A stretch of 64,000 nucleotides of DNA, from NCBI RefSeq assembly GCF_017356035.1, contig NZ_JAFIQX010000002.1:682001-746000 (forward strand), written 5' to 3'. Below, one piece after another: positions 9,924-19,740 of the stretch. This DNA is from Longitalea luteola (GTDB lineage: Bacteria; Bacteroidota; Bacteroidia; Chitinophagales; Chitinophagaceae). The first letter of the stretch is position 1, and each line of letters starts with the position of its first letter. A program made the translations under genes and the position numbers. The notes under the pieces were generated by a model. The model saw nothing but the letters and a program-made list of their open reading frames with translations, searched no databases and was not told the origin of the DNA.

Positions 9924-10681
9924 AGATCTCAATAATTACGGCTACTTATAATAGCGCGAATACAATAAAGGATACTTTGGCATGTGTTGCAGCGCAACAA
10001 TATCCATTTATTGAACACATCATAGTAGATGGATCTTCGAAAGATGACACATTGAAAATTGTGGGAGAGTATAAGCACGTTTCCAAAGTGATCTCAGAAA
10101 AAGATAATGGCATTTATGATGCCATGAATAAAGGGGTGCAGCTGGCAACTGGTGACATAATTGGTATTTTAAATTCAGACGATTTTTATACGGGGTCAAC
10201 TATCCTTGCAAAAGTAGCGGCAGCTTTTGAAGATCCTTACGTGGAGGCTGTATATGGTGACCTGCAGTATGTAAAATCTAATAATTTAGACGTAATTACC
10301 CGAACGTGGAAAGCGGGTAGTTATAAGAAGAGATATTTGTATTATGGTTGGATGCCACCCCATCCAACCTTTTTTGTGCGGCGGCAGATCTATGAAAAAT
10401 GCGGACTGTTTAATACAACCTTACGTTCTGCAGCGGATTATGAGTTAATGTTGAGAGTGTTGCTGAAGTACAATGCCCGCGTACAGTATATTCCCGAAGT
10501 GCTGGTTAAAATGCGCGCAGGGGGTATGAGCAACGCATCCTTAAAAAACAGGCTAAGGGCCAATAAAGAAGATCTAATGGCCTGGAAGCTGAACGATCTT
10601 AAACCATTTTTTTTTACTATTTGGTTAAAGCCAATAAGAAAAGTTTTACAATTTAACCCAACTAGCATATGGCAAAAGTAG
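9920..10681 (+). CDS. Glycosyltransferase family 2 protein (WcaE-like)
   Basis: A 253-residue GT-A enzyme. The N-terminus [18 protein letters not shown] is the GT2 nucleotide-binding entry. DGSSKDDT near residue 37 and the DxD-like LNSDDFYTG near 91 provide metal and nucleotide contacts, and [14 protein letters not shown] is characteristic of the WcaE/WcaA-like group. It overlaps both the upstream acetyltransferase (ATGA) and the downstream gmd (13 bases), so it is part of a tight operon. It likely transfers a sugar, possibly fucose given the next genes, to the repeat unit. Confidence 0.87.
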   Translation: MKISIITATYNSANTIKDTLACVAAQQYPFIEHIIVDGSSKDDTLKIVGEYKHVSKVISEKDNGIYDAMNKGVQLATGDIIGILNSDDFYTGSTILAKVAAAFEDPYVEAVYGDLQYVKSNNLDVITRTWKAGSYKKRYLYYGWMPPHPTFFVRRQIYEKCGLFNTTLRSAADYELMLRVLLKYNARVQYIPEVLVKMRAGGMSNASLKNRLRANKEDLMAWKLNDLKPFFFTIWLKPIRKVLQFNPTSIWQK

Positions 10682-11784
10682 CATTGGTTACAGGTGTAAC
10701 CGGACAGGATGGCGCATACTTAACCGACCTGTTACTAAAAAAAGGATACATTGTTCATGGTATCAAACGCAGAAGTTCTCTATTTAATACAGAACGAATT
10801 GACCATTTATACCAGGATCCTCATGAGAATAATGTAAAATTTAAATTACATTATGGCGACCTGACCGATTCAACCAACCTTATCCGCATTATTCAGGAAA
10901 CACAGCCCGACGAAATTTATAACCTCGCGGCTATGAGCCATGTACATGTGAGTTTCGAAACACCTGAGTATACAGCCAATGCCGACGGAATAGGTACACT
11001 GCGCATCCTGGAAGCTGTTCGTTTGTTAGGCTTAACTCAAAAAACGAAAGTATACCAGGCTTCTACCTCCGAACTGTATGGTTTGGTACAGGAAGTACCA
11101 CAATCTGAAAGAACACCGTTCTATCCCCGATCTCCGTATGCAGTTGCCAAGTTATATGCTTACTGGATCACGGTGAATTACCGCGAAGCCTATAATATGT
11201 ATGCCGTAAATGGCATCTTATTCAATCACGAATCTCCTTTACGCGGTGAAACGTTTGTAACCCGTAAGATCACCCGTGGTGTAGCTAAGATCGCCCTGGG
11301 CTTACAAGACAAAATTTACCTGGGTAACCTCGATGCACAACGTGACTGGGGTCATGCAAAAGATTATGTGGAAGCCATGTGGTTGATATTACAACAGGAA
11401 AAACCGGAAGATTATGTTATTGCTACTGGAGTAACCACTCCAGTTCGGGATTTTGTACGCATGGCCTTTGCCGAAGTTGGCGTTGAAATAGAATTCAAAG
11501 GAAAAAATGACAATGAAGTTGGCATAGTGAAAGCCTGCAGAAACGCAGACTTCAGGCTCGAGATCGGTAAGGAAGTAATTGCTGTAGATAAGAAATATTA
11601 CCGGCCTACCGAAGTAGATCTGTTGATCGGTGATCCTTCAAAGGCACAAAACCAACTGGGCTGGAAACCAAAATATGATCTGCCCGCACTGGTTAAGGAA
11701 ATGGTGGCCAATGATGTGGAGCTGTTTAAAAAAGAACGATTACTGCAGCAATCCGGTTATTATGTGCGTAACCAGTTTGAATAG
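10669..11784 (+). CDS. gmd: GDP-mannose 4,6-dehydratase
   Basis: Converts GDP-D-mannose to GDP-4-keto-6-deoxy-D-mannose, the first step to GDP-L-fucose. The short-chain dehydrogenase NAD(P) site [10 protein letters not shown] is at residues 8-17, the catalytic Tyr-Lys pair lies in [12 protein letters not shown], and the family motif [20 protein letters not shown] is intact. Length 371 residues matches the family. It is followed by fcl after 52 bases, so the locus makes its own activated fucose or a related 6-deoxyhexose. Identification is secure. Confidence 0.97.
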   Translation: MAKVALVTGVTGQDGAYLTDLLLKKGYIVHGIKRRSSLFNTERIDHLYQDPHENNVKFKLHYGDLTDSTNLIRIIQETQPDEIYNLAAMSHVHVSFETPEYTANADGIGTLRILEAVRLLGLTQKTKVYQASTSELYGLVQEVPQSERTPFYPRSPYAVAKLYAYWITVNYREAYNMYAVNGILFNHESPLRGETFVTRKITRGVAKIALGLQDKIYLGNLDAQRDWGHAKDYVEAMWLILQQEKPEDYVIATGVTTPVRDFVRMAFAEVGVEIEFKGKNDNEVGIVKACRNADFRLEIGKEVIAVDKKYYRPTEVDLLIGDPSKAQNQLGWKPKYDLPALVKEMVANDVELFKKERLLQQSGYYVRNQFE

Positions 11785-11836
11785 TTCAAACAAAGAAACT
11801 TATTATACGTTATTATAAACTACATTCAGAGCCAGC

Positions 11837-12775
11837 GTGAATAAAACAGATAAAATATACGTAGCCGGCCACCGGGGCATGGTGGGCTCGGCCCTTGTTC
11901 GCAAATTGCAACGGGAAGGTTTTAATAATTTATTGTTGCGCACATCGGCTGAGCTGGACCTGCGCAATCAGCAGGCGGTAAATGAATTCATGAGCCAGGA
12001 AAAGCCGGACTATGTTTTTTTGGCAGCTGCTAAAGTAGGCGGCATTCTGGCTAATAATGTATACCGGGGTGAATTTATATATGATAACATAATGATGCAG
12101 TCCAATATCGTTCATACCTCCTGGTTGAATGGTGTTAAAAAGCTCATGTTCCTCGGCTCCTCTTGTATCTACCCAAAACTGGCGCCCCAACCGCTGAAAG
12201 AGGAATACCTGCTCACCGGCGAACTGGAGCCAACGAACGAACCATATGCAATTGCTAAAATCGCCGGCATAAAGATGTGCGATGCGTATCGTGCGCAGTA
12301 TGGTTGTAATTTCATTTCTGTAATGCCTACCAACCTGTATGGTCCCAATGACAATTACAGCCTGGAAACTTCCCATGTTTTGCCGGCGCTTATCAGGAAG
12401 TTCCATGAAGCAAAACTGAAAAATGAACCGGCGGTTGTGATGTGGGGTACTGGTACGCCGCGGCGTGAGTTCCTGCATGCCGATGACCTGGCCGATGCCT
12501 GCTTTTTTCTAATGCAACAATATGACGAAGCAGGGCTGGTGAATGTTGGAACAGGGGAGGATATAATGATCAAAGAACTTGCTTTATTAGTTAAAGAAGT
12601 GGTAGGTTATACCGGCAATATTGAGCATGACCTGTCGAAACCCGATGGAACGCCACGCAAATTGATGGATGTTCAAAAATTGCATAAGCTTGGCTGGAAA
12701 GCAAGGATAGGTTTACGTGAAGGAATAGAAAAAGTATATGAAGAGTTTTCGCAACAGTATGTTGCTGGGGCATAG
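11837..12775 (+). CDS. fcl: GDP-L-fucose synthase
   Basis: Epimerase-reductase that turns the Gmd product into GDP-L-fucose with NADPH. The Rossmann motif [10 protein letters not shown] is at residues 11-20. The Tyr-Lys pair is in [11 protein letters not shown], and [15 protein letters not shown] is the family signature. The 312-residue length is normal. The start is GTG 11837, with no ATG before the nucleotide-binding motif. The pair gmd-fcl implies fucose, or a derivative, in the polysaccharide. Confidence 0.96.
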   Translation: MNKTDKIYVAGHRGMVGSALVRKLQREGFNNLLLRTSAELDLRNQQAVNEFMSQEKPDYVFLAAAKVGGILANNVYRGEFIYDNIMMQSNIVHTSWLNGVKKLMFLGSSCIYPKLAPQPLKEEYLLTGELEPTNEPYAIAKIAGIKMCDAYRAQYGCNFISVMPTNLYGPNDNYSLETSHVLPALIRKFHEAKLKNEPAVVMWGTGTPRREFLHADDLADACFFLMQQYDEAGLVNVGTGEDIMIKELALLVKEVVGYTGNIEHDLSKPDGTPRKLMDVQKLHKLGWKARIGLREGIEKVYEEFSQQYVAGA

Positions 12776-12810
12776 TTTATATTTCCGGTATCATATTAAT
12801 CAGCAGCCAC

Positions 12811-13554
12811 ATGTTCTCCATTTTTAAGAAAAAGAAAAAGGTTCCCGTTGATCTGAGTGCGTTAGGTACCGATATGCATTCGCATTTATTACCTGGCATC
12901 GATGACGGATCGCCAGATGCAGAGACGTCGCTGCAGCTGATCGCCGGTTTGCAGGAACTGGGGTACCGGAAATTTATTACCACCCCACATATTCTGTGGG
13001 ATATGTATAAGAATGACGCAAATACAATTGGTGCTGCGCATCAGGAATTGCAGCTGGCCATGCAGCAAAACAATGCAGCTGTTCCCCTAAAACCAGCGGC
13101 CGAGTACTTCCTGGATGAACATTTTGATGAATTACTGGAAAACGATAAACCTTTACTTACCCTGCATGAGAACTGGGTATTGGTTGAATTCTCCTTTGTA
13201 ACTACGCCACTGAATTTTAAAGATAAGCTGTTCACGATGCAAATGAAAGGGTACCAGCCTGTGCTGGCGCATCCTGAACGGTATTTGTATTTTATGAGCG
13301 ATAAAAGGTATTATGATGAGTTGAAAGATGCAGGTTGCTACTTTCAATTGAACATTTTGTCGCTCGCCGGCTATTATGGAAAAGCCTCCCTGCAACTGGC
13401 CCACTACCTCATGAATAAACGTTATGTAAATCTGTTAGGTACAGATTGTCATCATTTTCGCCACCTCAATACACTTCAGTCGGCCGGCAACAAGATCATG
13501 GAGCCGGTACAATCCCTTCTCGATAGCGGACTACTGTTGAATCCTATGTTATAA
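12811..13554 (+). CDS. CpsB/YwqE-type PHP-domain tyrosine-protein phosphatase
   Basis: Metal-dependent phosphatase expected to remove phosphate from the tyrosine-rich tail of a Wzc-like kinase controlling polymer export. The PHP motifs are complete: DMHSHLLPGIDDG (residues 21-33), TPHILWD near 59, VEFSF near 127, LAHPERY near 153 and GTDCHHF near 211. The short lysine-rich N-terminus is typical for Bacteroidota members. It closes the EPS gene run. The matching kinase is not in this window. Confidence 0.88.
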   Translation: MFSIFKKKKKVPVDLSALGTDMHSHLLPGIDDGSPDAETSLQLIAGLQELGYRKFITTPHILWDMYKNDANTIGAAHQELQLAMQQNNAAVPLKPAAEYFLDEHFDELLENDKPLLTLHENWVLVEFSFVTTPLNFKDKLFTMQMKGYQPVLAHPERYLYFMSDKRYYDELKDAGCYFQLNILSLAGYYGKASLQLAHYLMNKRYVNLLGTDCHHFRHLNTLQSAGNKIMEPVQSLLDSGLLLNPML

Positions 13555-13712
13555 GAAGCTGTTTTTCAATCGCTGTAACCAACCTCTTGATCTCACGTAA
13601 TCGCCTGTAAATCCTTTCCTTAAATTGCGTCTCCAAAAAAGTCGTACTTTGGTTTAAGCATTCTTTGGGAATGTTTAAACAATTTGACATTGCACTTTGT
13701 AGTTAACTGTAT

Positions 13713-14591
13713 ATGAATGCGTTTACCATAAAGGACCTGGAAAATCTTTCTGGTATCAAAGCCCATACGATTCGGATATGGGAACAACGCTATTCTTTTC
13801 TGCGCCCGCAACGTACTTCAACTAATATCCGCTATTACACGAATGAAGAGTTGAAAATAGTATTGAATATTGCCCTTCTCAATAAATACGGGTATAAAAT
13901 TTCCCATATAGACAAGATGAGCTCCCAGGAAGTACGGGAGAAAATTGTGTCGCTTTCTCATGCGCAGGCCCAGCAGGAACGGCTGGTGAACGACCTGTTG
14001 CAATATATGATCGACCTTGACCTGGAGAAGTTTGAAGATGTGCTGGATAATTACATTATGGCAAAAGGGATCGATAAAGCCATCAGTTTCCTCATTTTTC
14101 CGTTTCTCGATAAAATTGGCATTTTATGGCAGGCCAGCCATATTCATCCGTGTCAGGAACATGTGGTTACCAATATTATCAGGCAAAAGCTGATCGTAGG
14201 TATCGAAAGCGTGGTGTCACATGTTACGGTCAATAAAAAAGTGATCCTTTTCTTACCTGAGGGCGAATACCATGAACTGGGCCTGCTGTACACCTATTAC
14301 CTCCTGAAAAGCAGGGGCGTACAGGTCATTTACCTGGGCGCGAATGTACCATTTCACGACCTTAATTTTATAACCGGCTGTAAGCAACCCGATTATCTTT
14401 ATACCCACCTTACCTGCATCGCCGGAAATTTTAACTTCGAAAGATTCCTCAACCAGATGAGGCAGCATGCGCCCAAGGTGCAGATCATTGTTTCGGGCCA
14501 GTTAACCAACTGCAACCCAAAAAAACTGCCGGCTGGTGTTCTCCTGAAACGGTCTCTGGCTGAAGTGCTGGAATTTATAGCAGCACTTTAG
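13713..14591 (+). CDS. MerR-family regulator with B12-binding domain (CarH/LitR-like photoreceptor)
   Basis: Candidate light-sensing repressor that uses adenosylcobalamin. Residues 1-70 form a MerR helix-turn-helix (FTIKDLENLSGIKAHTIRIWEQRY). The B12-binding part keeps both diagnostic motifs of CarH: W139-x9-E149-H150, which caps the adenosyl group, and E185-x-H187-x2-G190, whose histidine ligates cobalt. Known CarH proteins bind DNA in the dark as tetramers and fall apart in light, inducing carotenoid genes. Its downstream neighbours, an ECF sigma factor and IPP isomerase, fit that role. Light control itself is inference. Confidence 0.85.
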   Translation: MNAFTIKDLENLSGIKAHTIRIWEQRYSFLRPQRTSTNIRYYTNEELKIVLNIALLNKYGYKISHIDKMSSQEVREKIVSLSHAQAQQERLVNDLLQYMIDLDLEKFEDVLDNYIMAKGIDKAISFLIFPFLDKIGILWQASHIHPCQEHVVTNIIRQKLIVGIESVVSHVTVNKKVILFLPEGEYHELGLLYTYYLLKSRGVQVIYLGANVPFHDLNFITGCKQPDYLYTHLTCIAGNFNFERFLNQMRQHAPKVQIIVSGQLTNCNPKKLPAGVLLKRSLAEVLEFIAAL

Positions 14592-14831
14592 ACTTTTTTT
14601 AATATATCCCTCCTGGCCAAATTTTGATTTTCTTAACAAATATTTCTGCCTATTAATCGTCATTCGAATAGGGGACGATCGATGGTGTAGTGTCTTACCC
14701 TGCGTCTGACGCCAGTTTTCGCCAATCGGGTGGTGGCGGCAGAGGCGCTAAAAGCCTTTTCGGAGGCGGGCTGGTTTAATATTTTATAGAATTATTAAGC
14801 GCCCGGATTTTTCCCTTAAGTGAATTGTGTT

Positions 14832-14839
14832 TAAATTTG
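14832..14839 (+). promoter_or_regulatory. Possible -7 promoter element before the ECF sigma gene
   Basis: TAAATTTG matches the Bacteroidota -7 consensus TAnnTTTG exactly and lies 28 bases before the chosen ATG of the sigma gene. No TTG is found at the expected upstream spacing, so an activator or another sigma factor may be needed. Weak support. Confidence 0.35.
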
Positions 14840-14866
14840 CAGTGTAATTATTTAAACAACTTTTTT

Positions 14867-15367
14867 ATGTCGACGGTGGAATTCAATCAAATGCTGGTGA
14901 ACAATGCGGAGTTTTTAAAGCCGTTTGCAATAACGTTGACGAGAGACTCTGAGGCTGCGAAAGACCTGTTTCAGGAAACGCTGTTTCGTGCATTGGCCAA
15001 CAAGGACAAGTATAGTGTAGGCACAAATATCAAGGCGTGGCTATATACTATCATGCGCAATATCTTTATTAACAATTACCGGAGAAAAGTTAAACAGAAT
15101 ACTATCTTCGATAGTACTCCTAATGATTTTCTGATTAACCAGACCCAGAGCGTAGTTGCTAATAATGCTGAATCAAATTTGCGGTTGAAGGATATCCAGG
15201 AGGCCATTCATAATCTGCCGCAGATCTTCAGAAACCCCTTCCTGTTGTATTTCGACGGTTTTAAATACCATGAAATTGCCGATATGCTCGGGGAACCTTT
15301 GGGTACCATAAAAAGCCGTATTCACTTTGCCCGTAAGCTGTTGAAGACGCAGATCGAGCGGCATTAA
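14867..15367 (+). CDS. ECF-type RNA polymerase sigma factor
   Basis: A 166-residue sigma factor. Region 2 spans about residues 10-80 (EAAKDLFQETLFRALANKDKY then IKAWLYTIMRNIFINNYRR), and region 4 is near 108-160 (IHNLPQIFRNPFLLYFDGFKYHEIADMLGEPLGTIKSRIHFARK). ATG 14867 is preferred over the TTG at 14825 because it starts directly at the conserved domain and the longer form would overlap a -7-like element. No anti-sigma gene is adjacent. Placement after the CarH-like regulator resembles light-induced LitR/LitS-type pairs, suggesting that it drives carotenoid or photoprotection genes; that link is inferred. Confidence 0.88.
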   Translation: MSTVEFNQMLVNNAEFLKPFAITLTRDSEAAKDLFQETLFRALANKDKYSVGTNIKAWLYTIMRNIFINNYRRKVKQNTIFDSTPNDFLINQTQSVVANNAESNLRLKDIQEAIHNLPQIFRNPFLLYFDGFKYHEIADMLGEPLGTIKSRIHFARKLLKTQIERH

Positions 15368-15579
15368 ACCGCCCTTTTTTAGTTGGAAGCAGACAGGGAA
15401 TACTCTGTACCAGAAATGAATTGTTGCCTTAAGTTGTATTTTCCTTATACCTCCCTTTAAGCCTTGAATTCATTTATTCAATAGGTTTGATATAGCTGGC
15501 TGTTTTCGGTTAGCCTGTTTAATGACACATTTTGAATGGCAGTCATGGTAACACCATGATTATTTAGCAACTTTGTACT

Positions 15580-16122
15580 ATGAGCAAAGTAACTGACGTC
15601 ATATTGGTGAATGAAAAGGATGAGCCTGTTGGAGTAATGGAAAAAATGGAGGCACATCGTAAAGCCGTTTTACACCGTGCTTTCAGCGTTTTTATCTTTA
15701 ACAGTAAAGGTGAAATGCTGTTGCAGCAACGGGCTATGGGCAAGTACCATAGCGCAGGCTTATGGACCAATACCTGCTGCAGCCATCCAACGCCGGGTGA
15801 AGATACCCTGGAGGCAGCCACACGCCGGTTATACGAGGAAATGGGATTTTCTACGATCCTGGAAAAGATTTTTGATTTTGTGTACCTGGCCGAATTCGAG
15901 CACGGCTTAACAGAGCATGAATTTGATCATGTGTTTGTAGGTATGTATGAAGGCCGAATGTCGCCCGACCCCATGGAAGTAAAGGACTACTGTTATAAAA
16001 GCCTCGACGAAATACAGGCTACCCTCTTATCTCATCCCCAAAAATATACAGCCTGGTTCAATATTGCATTTCCAAAAGTGCAGCAATGGGCTGTTGAAAA
16101 TCTGATGAAAAAAGCGGTATAA
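15580..16122 (+). CDS. idi: Isopentenyl-diphosphate delta-isomerase, type 1
   Basis: Interconverts IPP and DMAPP, supplying isoprenoid precursors for carotenoids, quinones and sugar carrier lipids. The 180-residue protein has the active-site segment LWTNTCCSHP (residues 61-70, catalytic Cys) and a Nudix-like box with EAATRRLYEEMGF (78-90). A glutamate needed for metal binding lies in FEHGLTEHEFDHV. Its location behind a CarH-like regulator and an ECF sigma factor suggests light-responsive isoprenoid flux. crtI and crtB, which often accompany such genes, are absent here. Confidence 0.95.
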   Translation: MSKVTDVILVNEKDEPVGVMEKMEAHRKAVLHRAFSVFIFNSKGEMLLQQRAMGKYHSAGLWTNTCCSHPTPGEDTLEAATRRLYEEMGFSTILEKIFDFVYLAEFEHGLTEHEFDHVFVGMYEGRMSPDPMEVKDYCYKSLDEIQATLLSHPQKYTAWFNIAFPKVQQWAVENLMKKAV

Positions 16123-16464
16123 CCTTATACCACAACCGCACAAGCTATTACTCTTACAATTACAGGAAACCCTTAATAGCCTGTAAACATATTAATCATT
16201 TTTTAAATTGACTGATAGCCGCATTATGCTGCTGCTGATATGAAAGGTATTTTTGGATCAGAAGGATCCAGTAGCCTCGAAACAGGGCCCCGTTTTTAAA
16301 ACGGTATCTTATGAACGAAACAGCAATGTTACAGGACCTGAAAGAAAAGGTTATCATACGTCAATATCTATGAAAAGCCAGTGCAAACATCCTTCACAGG
16401 TGTTAAATTACCTGGTCCCCCTGCATAGCAGGGGGATTTTTATTTGCTCGTGCCATGCAGGCTA
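16123..16464. other. Gene-free stretch between idi and the XRE regulator
   Basis: A weak inverted repeat, TTACAGG at 16160-16166 and CCTGTAA at 16180-16186 followed by a T-rich run, could end the idi transcript. A strong terminator sits at 16416. No convincing coding region was found: an open frame at 16253-16516 runs through that terminator and into the XRE gene. Confidence 0.5.
16416..16445 (+). terminator. Rho-independent terminator
   Basis: A nine-base stem (TCCCCCTGC pairing with GCAGGGGGA) closes on a three-base loop ATA and is followed by a T-rich tract on the + strand. It lies just beyond the end of the minus-strand XRE gene, so it separates the two transcription units and may act both ways. 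Confidence 0.8.
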
Positions 16465-16683
16465 TTACTGTTTTAAGAGCATAAAAGCAGGAATATCCAA
16501 AGCTTCAGCCAACTGAGCCAGCGTATTAAGTGTAACATTCACCTCGCCGTTCTCCATTCTGCTTATTTCGGCATTGTCAATATTACAAAGCGCATACAAG
16601 TCGCGTTGACTCAAGCCTTTTTCGTTCCTGAAATGGCGCAAATTTGCGCCAAAGGTTTTTAATATCTGGTGGTTAGCAGCCAA
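16465..16683 (-). CDS. Small XRE-family helix-turn-helix regulator
   Basis: A 72-residue protein made of almost only a lambda-repressor-like HTH domain: NLRHFRNEKGLSQRDLYALCNIDNAEISRMENGEV, then LNTLAQLAEALDIPAFML. Single-domain XRE proteins of this size act as DNA-binding repressors or antitoxin-like regulators. It is transcribed away from a small orphan gene at 16873, with about 190 bases between them, which could be its control region. No toxin partner is recognisable. Target unknown. Confidence 0.85.
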   Translation of the reverse strand: MAANHQILKTFGANLRHFRNEKGLSQRDLYALCNIDNAEISRMENGEVNVTLNTLAQLAEALDIPAFMLLKQ

Positions 16684-16872
16684 TGGTGGTAGAATTAGAG
16701 GGTTAAGATGAAATTTTTTTTTAATTTTTCGGCTGGGGTATAGTACATCATATTAAAAAATTATTTATCTTCGTTTAAGCATTATCAGGGGATTGCCTTA
16801 GTGAGTATGGCTGTTTGTATGCCAGCTTACACAATTAAATGATTTTCCTTCACCTTTATAACTCATAATGTT

Positions 16873-17151
16873 ATGCGGTCTCTTAATCATCACCCTGATT
16901 GGCATAATCAACCACTTCGGCTAAGTGAAGAAGAAATAAAGAATCCCCGGCTGGCAATCGAAACATTTTTTGAGAGTTATCATTTACAGGAAGTACGGCA
17001 AACGTTATGGAACTGGATGGTTGAAATTGTAAGCAGCAGCCGCAGTATTTCCCAGGAAGGCCAGCAACGGAATGATCATATTTATTTTTACGAAAAAATG
17101 GAAGCGCTTGTAGAAGCTGCCTTTGTCATCAATCAAAGAACGGATATATAA
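16873..17151 (+). CDS. Small protein of unknown function
   Basis: Not recognised. A 92-residue soluble acidic protein with a predicted helical C-terminal half (LAIETFFESYHLQEVRQTLWNWMVEIVSS, then KMEALVEAAFVINQRT). There is no signal peptide or metal motif. A TATCTTCG sequence at 16766-16773 resembles a Bacteroidota -7 box about 100 bases upstream. The divergent XRE gene may regulate it. It is called as real because the codon pattern resembles its neighbours and the protein has a coherent helical composition. Confidence 0.55.
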   Translation: MRSLNHHPDWHNQPLRLSEEEIKNPRLAIETFFESYHLQEVRQTLWNWMVEIVSSSRSISQEGQQRNDHIYFYEKMEALVEAAFVINQRTDI

Positions 17152-17308
17152 AAGATTTTTTGGCGCGCTTTATTATGTTTTTAGTTTCAAAAAACGATAA
17201 CACTAAAGACGGTTTCATATGGCTAACTTTTAGATGTATGTTTAGGTTTGGGGGATTCCTTCGCCTCTTATGTACCGATCCGTACCCTATACTTTATGTG
17301 CCTGGTGA

Positions 17309-19705
17309 TTATTTATCGGCAACATCAAATGTCATAAAGTAACTGCCAGCATAACCTGCATCATCTATGCCCTGTAAAACCGCCACATAGGTTCCTTTTA
17401 TATCAGAGGTATAAAATTCCACAGCTGCCTTACCATCAGCACCTGTTTGTATATCGGGCGACCAGTATAAAAGATTTCTGAAATCGGGTAAACGACTAGA
17501 AGCCTGTTGATCGGTTTTATATACTGGTGAATAGAACTCACGTTTTAACTGCAGCCCTTCATAGTCCAGGATCACCGCTTTGGCATCGAGCTTCAGTTCC
17601 TGCATGTCGCCATGATAGGTGTTGAAGTTCACAATGCCATGATACATGAATTCTCCTTTAATGTATTTGTTCGTGATCACTTCCAGCCTTTTTACTTTTA
17701 ATGGATCGTAACCCATCAGGATCGTATTGTCAACTTTAACACCATCCAGTAAGATCAATGGATCGGTTGGGTAAAAATCATGGGCGTCAAAATCAAATAC
17801 TTTCAAATGCAGCTGTCCGCCATAGCGGCGTACAGCAACTTCAGGTACATATTCCCGTAACACTTCTTCCATAGTAGTAAAGCGTACATAATCATCGAGT
17901 TTGTATACCTTGAACGGTTTGCCATAAAAAGGCATCGTATCAATATCGGGCATGGCAAAGTGACTGAGTTTATTAGCATCATAGGTGTTAACCACCTGCA
18001 TGCCGATGCTTTGTTCATTGAGCATATATTGCCTCGCAGCTGGTAATGAGAAGGGCGGCAGCCGCACGTCACTGTATTTTTCCGAAAAAGGATTCAATAC
18101 ATCAACGCGGTAAGAACTGTCAACGGCATCCGTTTGTATAATGATCTCATTCTGCCCGTAATAATCCCTTACATCAAAGTATGTTTTACCTGAACTATCT
18201 ATTTTGGCATTATAGAATTGTAATGGAACACCCGGTATAGATAACCAGGCGCTCAAATCGGTAGGATCAGCGCCTGCGGGATACTTCAGCTGGCAACTGA
18301 TAATATGCCCATCAAACTCCGGCGCATATTCAAAAGCCGCACGGCTGTCAGCGAGTATAGGCTCCCAGTTGAATTTTCTCCAGCCATGCACAAGCATCAG
18401 ATTGTCGGCCGCTTCTTTTACTTCAGGTGCATCAGTCGTGAAATAATAGCCCGGTGATTCGATGGGTCCCTTTAATTCAGAGGTGAGCCACAAATAACTG
18501 AAGATGGAGTTAGGATTGATGCTTTGCAGTGAATCGACCCTGTAAACAGCCAGGGACAGGTTGGCGGGCGTGCCGGCCTGTGTTTTGGACAGTTGTGTGC
18601 CAATGTCAAGCCCTACCCGTTTGCGGGTTCCATATTTAGCGCCTTTGCCGGTGGCTGTGATCAATAGCTCCTGTCGCGGCTGCCTGAAGTACAGGCGTTC
18701 ACATACGGGCTGCTGTTGTCCATTAAAAACAGTAAAGGTTGAAATGCCTTCCGCCAGTTTTGATCTATCGATCGAGAAACTGGTTACTCCGTTAACGGGT
18801 GATCTTTTTTCAGCCACCTGCATAACCTGTCTGCTATGTACAAACAGAAATACAGATTGCTCAGGTATATTTTTGCTGGTAACGGTTATTGTAATGTTAT
18901 CGGCGCCTGCTTCATGTACCTGCATGACATACCCCTGATCGTTAGCAGCCGGTAAATATTCGTTAATCGTGCGGCCATCAGGCAGGGTGATCAAAGCTCT
19001 GTCGGCCCGGCTGCTGGTGGGGGTATACATAAAATGCCCCATGCCGAATTTGAGCGATTGAAAGGAAAGCAGCGTATCATTGTTGGCCGACAAAATGATG
19101 CCTTTACAATCAACGCCTTTCCCGTACCTGTCAGTCAGCTGAAAGGCGACTTTACTGGTAATATCTTTTACGAGGTTACCGCCTTCAGGAAAGAAAGCTG
19201 CATGATAACCGATGGTTGTATCAGCAGCCGGCGTAGTTAACGTTTTTAAGGTATTTACAATAGTGACCGGTTTTTCAAAATACAGACTGGCCGGAAAGTT
19301 CTTCATCCAGTTGGTATAAGCACGCACTTTATAATTTCCTGAATTAATAGACACCGGTAAAAAGAATGAACCGTTCCCTTTCCCTTTGCTGAGCCCAATT
19401 TTGGCTTGCATCACCGGTTTATTGTCCCGGTCAAGAATTTCAACATAAGCGATCTTGCTTAGGTCAGCGGGTTTATGTTGCGAACCATCAACGTTATAGA
19501 CCTTGAACCACATCAACTCGCCGGCCAGGTAAAAATTCCTGTCTGTATGCACATACAGTTTTTCGGTCTGGTACCGGCTGTTATACTGCTTGAACCGTTC
19601 GGGTATGGCAGCAAAAACATCCTGGGCACTGGATCGCTTTATAACTAATAAAGAAATAGCCAGCATCAATTGAGTTACTCTATTTAAATACTTGACATTT
19701 TTCAT
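17309..19705 (-). CDS. Secreted macroglobulin-like (MG2) protein with C-terminal TonB-plug-like domain
   Basis: Last gene of a four-gene surface operon. The 798-residue protein has a signal peptide (residues 1-27). MG2-type beta domains are seen in KLYVHTDRNFYLAGELMWFK, near residue 49, and in the following 100 residues. More beta-sandwich domains follow, then a plug-like segment around residues 620-700 (DPLILLDGVKV, KVKRLEVITNKY). The C-terminus (WSPDIQTGADGKAAVEFYTSD) resembles the A2M-type end domain. It may work at the outer membrane with the TonB receptor encoded upstream, but it has no beta-barrel. Function unproven. Confidence 0.75.
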   Translation of the reverse strand: MKNVKYLNRVTQLMLAISLLVIKRSSAQDVFAAIPERFKQYNSRYQTEKLYVHTDRNFYLAGELMWFKVYNVDGSQHKPADLSKIAYVEILDRDNKPVMQAKIGLSKGKGNGSFFLPVSINSGNYKVRAYTNWMKNFPASLYFEKPVTIVNTLKTLTTPAADTTIGYHAAFFPEGGNLVKDITSKVAFQLTDRYGKGVDCKGIILSANNDTLLSFQSLKFGMGHFMYTPTSSRADRALITLPDGRTINEYLPAANDQGYVMQVHEAGADNITITVTSKNIPEQSVFLFVHSRQVMQVAEKRSPVNGVTSFSIDRSKLAEGISTFTVFNGQQQPVCERLYFRQPRQELLITATGKGAKYGTRKRVGLDIGTQLSKTQAGTPANLSLAVYRVDSLQSINPNSIFSYLWLTSELKGPIESPGYYFTTDAPEVKEAADNLMLVHGWRKFNWEPILADSRAAFEYAPEFDGHIISCQLKYPAGADPTDLSAWLSIPGVPLQFYNAKIDSSGKTYFDVRDYYGQNEIIIQTDAVDSSYRVDVLNPFSEKYSDVRLPPFSLPAARQYMLNEQSIGMQVVNTYDANKLSHFAMPDIDTMPFYGKPFKVYKLDDYVRFTTMEEVLREYVPEVAVRRYGGQLHLKVFDFDAHDFYPTDPLILLDGVKVDNTILMGYDPLKVKRLEVITNKYIKGEFMYHGIVNFNTYHGDMQELKLDAKAVILDYEGLQLKREFYSPVYKTDQQASSRLPDFRNLLYWSPDIQTGADGKAAVEFYTSDIKGTYVAVLQGIDDAGYAGSYFMTFDVADK

Positions 19706-19740
19706 GTAAACAAAGCTGTTATAACAGGCAAATGGTTTTA

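Noticed and set aside
11930-12478. 182-codon frame on the minus strand within fcl
   Set aside because: Antisense shadow of a secure GDP-fucose synthase gene.
16253-16516. Open frame of 87 codons after idi
   Set aside because: It reads through a strong terminator hairpin and into the antisense of the XRE gene, and has no coherent protein pattern.
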